A DNA stretch of 36,613 bases from an uncultured Microbacterium sp. (GTDB lineage Bacteria; Actinomycetota; Actinomycetes; Actinomycetales; Microbacteriaceae), in assembly GCF_943912325.1 (NCBI RefSeq), contig NZ_CALTTX010000023.1, positions 1-36,613 of the forward strand, read 5' to 3'. A model generated the notes under the pieces. That model was not told the origin of the DNA, did no database searches, and was given only the letters and a program-made list of their open reading frames with translations. Every line of letters starts with the position of its first letter. Position 1 is the stretch's first letter. Positions 32,220-36,613 of this stretch are shown here, in pieces. The translations under genes and the position numbers were made by a program.

Positions 32220-33489
32220 CGACGATCCTCGCGGCCGCCGGACCTCGGATGCGGGGCCCTCGGCGGAAGCGCCGCGCGGCGGCCTTGCGGCACGCGTGAG
32301 CCTCGGGCGCCTGTTCGCGCCCGTGCCGAACGAGTTCGTGCTGATTGCGTCGACCGCGATCGTGCTGACCGCGATCGGGCTCGTGATGGTGCTCTCGGCG
32401 ACGTCGGCGACGTCGACCGCCGCGGGGCTCAGCCCCTTCGAGGCCGTCATGAAGCAAGCGGTCTTCGCGCTCATCGGGTTGCCGATGATGTTCATCCTGT
32501 CGCGCATGCCCGTGGGGTTCTGGAAGAAGATCGCCTGGCCGCTACTGGGAGCCGCGACGATCTTCCAGTTGCTCGTCTTCGTGCCGGGCCTCGGCGTCTC
32601 GCAGGGCGGTAACACCAACTGGATCTCGATCGCGGGCTACACGATGCAGCCCTCGGAATTCTTGAAGCTCGCGCTCGCGATCTGGGTCGGCATGGTGCTG
32701 TTCCGCAAGCAGACGCGCCTCGCGATCTGGCACCACGTGTTCATTCCGCTCGTGCCCGTCGTGATCGCCGTCATCGGCACGGTCCTTGCGGGCCACGACC
32801 TCGGCACCGCGATGATCCTGCTCTTGATCGTGCTCGGCGGGCTGTTCTTCTCCGGTGTGAAGCTGCGGATCTTCACCCTGCCGCTCATCGTCGCGGGTGG
32901 TGTCGCCGTCTACTTCGCCGTGACGAACTCCAACCGTCTCGCGCGCATCCTGAGCTTCGCCTCAACGGACTGCAACTACTACGACGAGTGCTATCAGCCG
33001 ATGCACGGGCTCTTCGGCCTCGCGCGCGGGGGATTGTTCGGCCTCGGGCTCGGCAACTCGAAAGAGAAGTACTCGTGGTTGCCGGCCGCGAGCAACGACT
33101 ACATCTTCGCGATCACGGGCGAAGAACTCGGTCTCATCGGGTGCGTCGTCGTGCTCGTGCTCTTCGCGATCTACGCCGTCGGAGCCTTCCACATCATCCG
33201 TCGCACCGACGACGCCTTTGTGCGGATCGTTGCCGGTGGAATCACGGTGTGGATCATCGGTCAGGCCCTCATCAACATCGGCGTCGTGCTGCGGGTCGTG
33301 CCCGTGCTCGGCGTGCCGCTACCGTTCATGTCTCAGGGCGGCACGGCGCTGCTCTCGGTGCTGTTCGCGTCGGGGGTGCTGCTCTCGCTCGCGCGCTCGT
33401 TGCCGCCCCATCGCGCGAAGGCTGCCGCTCGCCCGGCGAGCACGATGGCCCGCCCCGCGCGGAGTGCGCGTGGCAGACTCGACGGGTGA
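32176..33489 (+). CDS. ftsW: Lipid II polymerase FtsW (SEDS family)
   Basis: A 437-residue polytopic SEDS glycosyltransferase that polymerises lipid II at the septum with FtsI. About ten hydrophobic helices follow a 50-residue cytosolic tail. Seen: QGGNTNWISIAGYTMQPSEFLKLA, GHDLGTAMIL, the loop LFGLGLGNSKEKYSWLPAASNDYIFAITGEELG (in parts), and VLGVPLPFMSQGGTA near the end. The start is ATG 32176 with GAGGAG 5 bp upstream, 44 bases inside murD; a longer frame from 31975 is only an out-of-frame overlap. A basic tail follows the last helix. The stop overlaps murG by four bases. Confidence 0.94.
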   Translation: MTIQTPTRPGSAAPDDDPRGRRTSDAGPSAEAPRGGLAARVSLGRLFAPVPNEFVLIASTAIVLTAIGLVMVLSATSATSTAAGLSPFEAVMKQAVFALIGLPMMFILSRMPVGFWKKIAWPLLGAATIFQLLVFVPGLGVSQGGNTNWISIAGYTMQPSEFLKLALAIWVGMVLFRKQTRLAIWHHVFIPLVPVVIAVIGTVLAGHDLGTAMILLLIVLGGLFFSGVKLRIFTLPLIVAGGVAVYFAVTNSNRLARILSFASTDCNYYDECYQPMHGLFGLARGGLFGLGLGNSKEKYSWLPAASNDYIFAITGEELGLIGCVVVLVLFAIYAVGAFHIIRRTDDAFVRIVAGGITVWIIGQALINIGVVLRVVPVLGVPLPFMSQGGTALLSVLFASGVLLSLARSLPPHRAKAAARPASTMARPARSARGRLDG

Positions 33490-34562
33490 CGACCTACTTG
33501 CTCGCTGGCGGCGGTACCGCCGGACACGTCAATCCGTTGCTCGCGACGGCAGACGGTCTGCGCGAGCGCGCGGCTGACGCCGAGATCCTCGTGCTCGGCA
33601 CGGTCGAGGGGCTCGAGTCGCGCCTCGTGCCCGCCCGCGGGTACGAACTGCTCACGATCGAGCGGTTGCCCTTTCCGCGTCGCCCCAATGGCACGGCCGT
33701 CCGCTTTCCGCTGCGCTTCTCGCGCGCCGTCGCCGAGGTCCGCCGCATAATTCGCCAGCGCGGGGTCGACGTCGTCGTCGGGTTCGGCGGGTACGCCTCG
33801 GCGCCCGCCTACGTGGCCGCGCGCCGCGAGCGTGTGCCCTTCGTCGTGCACGAGGCGAACGCGCGCCCGGGGCTGGCGAACGTCTTCGGAGCGCGAGCCG
33901 CCGCACGCACCGGAGTTGCGTTCCCCGGAACCCGGCTCGCCCGGGCAGCCGTCGTCGGCATGCCGCTGCGCCGAGAGATCGTCGACCTCGATCGCGCCGC
34001 GTTGCGCGCCGAGGCCGCCGAATATTTCGGATTGGATGCCGGCCGTCCGACGCTCCTCGTCTTCGGTGGGTCTCTCGGCGCGAAGCGCCTGAACGACGCA
34101 TTCGGCGCTGCGTACGCGGACGTGCTCGAGGCCGGATTCCAGCTCGTCCACATCGTCGGCCAGCGCTCCGAGCTGGCCGATCCCGGTGTTCCCGGGTACG
34201 TCGTGCGCGCGTACGAGGACCGCATGGATCTCGCGTTCGCGCTCGCCGACGTTGTCGTGTCGCGCGCGGGGGCCGCCACGGTGTCCGAGATATCGGCCCT
34301 CGGCATCCCGGCGATCTATGTTCCCTATGCCGTCGGGAACGGCGAGCAGCGTCTCAACGCCGCCTCGGCCGTCGAAGCAGGGGCGGCGCTCCTCATTCCC
34401 GACGCGACGTTCACGGCCGACGCCGTGCGCACACAGGTCGTGCCCTTACTGCGCGACGGCGAACGCCTCGACCGGATGCGCGAGGCTGCAGCATCCGTCG
34501 GCTCACTCACCGGGACCGCCGATCTCATCGCCCTCATCGACGAGGTCGCGCCGCGCGCGTAG
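33486..34562 (+). CDS. murG: UDP-GlcNAc--lipid I N-acetylglucosaminyltransferase MurG
   Basis: A 358-residue GT28 glycosyltransferase on the inner face of the membrane that adds GlcNAc to lipid I, giving lipid II. Seen: the first Gly-rich loop LLAGGGTAGHVNPLLA (about 5-20), GFGGYASAPAY, the acceptor-side HEANARPGLAN, GGSLGAKRLND (about 200), and the donor-binding SRAGAATVSEI and PYAVGNGEQRLNA. The GTG at 33486 overlaps ftsW by four bases. A hairpin and a new promoter follow before murC. Confidence 0.95.
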   Translation: MTTYLLAGGGTAGHVNPLLATADGLRERAADAEILVLGTVEGLESRLVPARGYELLTIERLPFPRRPNGTAVRFPLRFSRAVAEVRRIIRQRGVDVVVGFGGYASAPAYVAARRERVPFVVHEANARPGLANVFGARAAARTGVAFPGTRLARAAVVGMPLRREIVDLDRAALRAEAAEYFGLDAGRPTLLVFGGSLGAKRLNDAFGAAYADVLEAGFQLVHIVGQRSELADPGVPGYVVRAYEDRMDLAFALADVVVSRAGAATVSEISALGIPAIYVPYAVGNGEQRLNAASAVEAGAALLIPDATFTADAVRTQVVPLLRDGERLDRMREAAASVGSLTGTADLIALIDEVAPRA

Positions 34563-34569
34563 CCCGCGC

Positions 34570-34589
34570 GCGAGGCGCATGCGCTTCGC
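34570..34589 (+). other. Hairpin after murG
   Basis: GCGAGGCG and CGCTTCGC pair over 8 bp (one G-T) around a CATG loop, 8 bp after the murG stop. No T-tract follows. It may weaken read-through ahead of the murC promoter. Confidence 0.35.
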
Positions 34590-34625
34590 CCGCGCGCCCT
34601 CGGCCGGCTCCCGGCGGGGCGAACC

Positions 34626-34631
34626 TAGACT
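34626..34631 (+). promoter_or_regulatory. Internal dcw promoter, -10 element for murC
   Basis: TAGACT is followed by nine bases and the ATG at 34641, so the leader would be two or three bases at most. It suggests that murC and ftsQ can be transcribed apart from the mraZ promoter. Confidence 0.6.
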
Positions 34632-34640
34632 TGACCCGCC

Positions 34641-36080
34641 ATGATCACGCCCGACCTGACTCTTCCGATCCCCGCCCGCATCGAGGCCGCGCACTTCATC
34701 GGCATCGGCGGTTCGGGCATGCAGGGCCTCGCGCGGATGTTCCTCGCCCGCGGCATCCGTGTCTCGGGATCCGACCGCGCCGACAGCCCGTACCTGCGCG
34801 AACTCGAGCGCCTCGGTGCGCGCGTGCACGTCGGTCACGACGCCGCGAACCTCGGTGACGCCGACACGGTCATTCACACGGGCGCGATCTGGCCCGAGAA
34901 CCCCGAGTTCGTTACGGCGAAAGAGCGGGGGATGCCGGTCATCCACCGCTCCCAAGCGCTGCACTGGCTCATCGGCGGGCGCCGGCTCGTTTCGGTCGCG
35001 GGCGCGCACGGCAAGACCACCTCGACCGGCATGATCGTCACTGGGTTGCAGGCGCTCGGCGCCGACCCGAACTTTGTCAATGGGGGAGTGATCGAGCAAC
35101 TGCACGTCTCGAGCGGCCCCGGAACCGATGACCTTTTCGTCGTCGAGGCCGACGAGTCCGACGGCACGTTCCTGCTCTACGACACGTCGATCGCGCTCAT
35201 CACGAACGTCGACCCCGATCACCTCGACCACTACGGCAGCGTGCAGGCGGTCGAGGACGCGTTCGTTCGATTTGCGGATGCCGCGAGCGAGGCCGTCGTC
35301 ATCTCGAGCGACGACCCCGGGGCACAGCGCGTGCGTGCCGCCCTCACACACGAGCGCGTCGTGACCTTCGGCTACGCCGAGGATGCCGATGTGCGGATCA
35401 CCGATGTCTCGACGAGTGCCCCCGTCGCGTTCACGATCACGGCGGGTGACGCGTCGGCCAGCGTGCAGTTGCGGGTTCCTGGCGCACACAATGCCATCAA
35501 CGCCGCCGGCGCCGTCGCGGTGCTGATCCGGCTCGGCTACGACCTCGAGGCATCCGTCCGCGCTGTCGAAGGCTTTGCCGGCACGGCGCGCCGCTTCGAA
35601 CTGCACGGCACGCGTCGCGGCGTCAGCGTCTACGACGACTACGCGCATCACCCGACCGAGGTCGCCGCGGCGCTCGCCGCGGCGCGCACGGTCGTGGGCG
35701 ACGGCCGCCTCATCGCGCTGCACCAGCCGCACACGTATTCGCGCACGCAGGCGATGTCGGGCGAGTTCGCGCGCGTGCTCGAAGAGTACGCCGACCACAC
35801 CGTCGTGCTCGATGTCTATGGCGCGCGCGAAGACCCGATTCCCGGGGTGACCGGCGAGCTCGTTTCGAGCGCGTTCGTCGACCCCGCGCGCGTCCACTAC
35901 GTCCCGGATTGGCAGAAGGCCGCCGATTACACCGCGTCGGTCGCGCGGGATGGCGACTTCGTCATCACGCTGGGGTGCGGAAACGTCAACCTCATCGTCC
36001 CGCAGGTGCTCGCGGCGCTCGATGTGGCGTCGGATCTCGAAAACGTCGACGTCGGCGCCGCGCGCGGCGATCAGGACTGA
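34641..36080 (+). CDS. murC: UDP-MurNAc--L-alanine ligase MurC
   Basis: A 479-residue cytosolic Mur ligase that adds L-Ala to UDP-MurNAc, the first peptide step. Seen: the UDP-binding FIGIGGSGMQGLARMFLARG (about 19-38), the ATP loop VAGAHGKTTSTGMI (119-132), VEADESDGTFL, ITNVDPDHLDHYG and YDDYAHHPTEV. The C-terminal domain has ALHQPHTYSRTQAM. The ATG at 34641 follows a TAGACT box with almost no leader, and no ribosome binding site is visible. ftsQ follows after 4 bp. Confidence 0.96.
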   Translation: MITPDLTLPIPARIEAAHFIGIGGSGMQGLARMFLARGIRVSGSDRADSPYLRELERLGARVHVGHDAANLGDADTVIHTGAIWPENPEFVTAKERGMPVIHRSQALHWLIGGRRLVSVAGAHGKTTSTGMIVTGLQALGADPNFVNGGVIEQLHVSSGPGTDDLFVVEADESDGTFLLYDTSIALITNVDPDHLDHYGSVQAVEDAFVRFADAASEAVVISSDDPGAQRVRAALTHERVVTFGYAEDADVRITDVSTSAPVAFTITAGDASASVQLRVPGAHNAINAAGAVAVLIRLGYDLEASVRAVEGFAGTARRFELHGTRRGVSVYDDYAHHPTEVAAALAAARTVVGDGRLIALHQPHTYSRTQAMSGEFARVLEEYADHTVVLDVYGAREDPIPGVTGELVSSAFVDPARVHYVPDWQKAADYTASVARDGDFVITLGCGNVNLIVPQVLAALDVASDLENVDVGAARGDQD

Positions 36081-36084
36081 GCGG

Positions 36085-36613
36085 ATGCGTCGACCTTCGC
36101 CTCTGCCGCAGCCGGAGCGGTCCGCGCGGGAGCGCCCGAGCGCGCCGACCGGCGATGACGAGGCGATCGCCCGCGTGCTCGGCAGGGCGACGACCCGTGA
36201 GCCTGCGCCCGCGCTCGAGGACGAGCCCGAGTCCGTTGCCGGGCCGGTCATTGAACCCCGGACGGGCGACATCGCGAGCGACGACGCGACAGTCTCAGAC
36301 CAGACGACAGATGTCATCGCGTACGTCCCCTTCGACGAGCCGACGACGAAAACGGTCAGTCGAGGGCCCGACGAAGCCGGGATCACCGCGGTCGCAGCGC
36401 CCGAGCCTGTTGAAGACACGATCGGCCCCCTCGACATCTGGCGTGCGGCCCGCGCTCGCCGGCGTGCCCTCCGCGGCGAGGTGCGCCGCTTCACGGTGCG
36501 TTCGCGTCGGCGGCGCACGGCCTGGATCGTGGCGGGGGCGCTCGTGGGCGCGCTCCTCGTCGGCACCGTCGGGGCAGCCCACTCGCCGCTCTTTGCGGTC
36601 GAGGGGATCGAGG
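36085..36613 (+). CDS. ftsQ: Cell division protein FtsQ, 5' part
   Basis: Open at the window end; 176 codons are visible. Residues 1-145 are a long, mainly acidic and Pro-rich cytosolic tail that turns strongly basic before the membrane (RARRRALRGEVRRF). A single transmembrane helix follows (about 152-168, TAWIVAGALVGALLVGTVG), then SPLFAVEGIE, the usual start of the extracytoplasmic POTRA domain. FtsQ links FtsL/FtsB and the division complex. Topology, the POTRA start and position after murC support the name. The ATG at 36085 is taken as the first start after the murC stop; its ribosome binding site is weak. Confidence 0.9.
   Translation, partial: MRRPSPLPQPERSARERPSAPTGDDEAIARVLGRATTREPAPALEDEPESVAGPVIEPRTGDIASDDATVSDQTTDVIAYVPFDEPTTKTVSRGPDEAGITAVAAPEPVEDTIGPLDIWRAARARRRALRGEVRRFTVRSRRRRTAWIVAGALVGALLVGTVGAAHSPLFAVEGIE

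Noticed and set aside
34503..36566. 687-codon open frame antisense to murC and ftsQ
   Set aside because: Antisense frames without stops are common in GC-rich genes. The translation is low-complexity Arg/Asp/Val-rich and shows no family motif, whereas the sense strand carries clear murC and ftsQ.

Overview
The window reads as chromosome of a high-GC Gram-positive actinobacterium, most likely a member of the Microbacteriaceae. The grounds are strong G+C bias in every gene, gene orders shared with Mycobacterium and Corynebacterium (garA followed by MerR regulators; pknL, the Rv2175c family and a polyprenyl synthase; DUF3040 followed by mraZ), and many leaderless genes with a TAGGCT/TAGACT -10 box six or seven bases before the start codon. 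The genus cannot be fixed from this sequence alone. Apart from one insertion sequence the content is core genome.

Layout. 1-1410: a decayed IS30-family element, with a frameshift and a probable short in-frame deletion, ending about 20 bp before a prepilin peptidase gene. 1430-5152: prepilin peptidase, a YihY/BrkB membrane protein, a class I glutamine amidotransferase, and a CYTH-domain protein divergent from it. 5153-5508: a gene-free stretch with two strong inverted-repeat structures. 5509-8623: dihydrolipoyl dehydrogenase, a CopC-like protein, a Cys/Met-rich copper-storage-like protein and a small hypothetical. 8871-10775: a GarA/OdhI FHA protein and two MerR regulators (FtsR-like and Rv1830/McdR-like), without the DUF151 nuclease gene I would expect between them. 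10809-13496: two head-to-head ParA/MinD ATPases and peptide deformylase. 13536-18548: long-chain acyl-CoA synthetase, ROK glucokinase, PlsC-type acyltransferase and class II DAHP synthase. 18589-23820: a PASTA kinase (PknL-like), a frameshifted LysM cell-wall protein, the Rv2175c-family DNA-binding protein, a polyprenyl diphosphate synthase and a DUF3040 protein closed by a perfect intrinsic terminator. 23950-36613: the division and cell wall (dcw) cluster mraZ-rsmH-ftsL-ftsI-murF-mraY-murD-ftsW-murG-murC-ftsQ, with ftsQ cut by the window end.

How the genes work together. The right third makes lipid II and the septal peptidoglycan machinery under an mraZ promoter region carrying about seven GTGG boxes at 10-bp spacing. 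The polyprenyl synthase may supply the lipid carrier, and the PASTA kinase, Rv2175c-like protein, FtsR-like regulator and LysM protein are plausible regulators or remodelers of the same process. GarA and LpdA both bear on 2-oxoglutarate dehydrogenase. CopC and the Cys-rich protein form a small copper-handling pair.

The most notable observations are: no murE between ftsI and murF; systematic leaderless starts, some with interlocked divergent promoters; the Met-rich extension on the copper-storage-like protein; the phased MraZ boxes; single-base homopolymer frameshifts in two genes; and several unassigned palindromes in promoter regions. I saw no tRNA, rRNA, CRISPR array, prophage or clear defence system.
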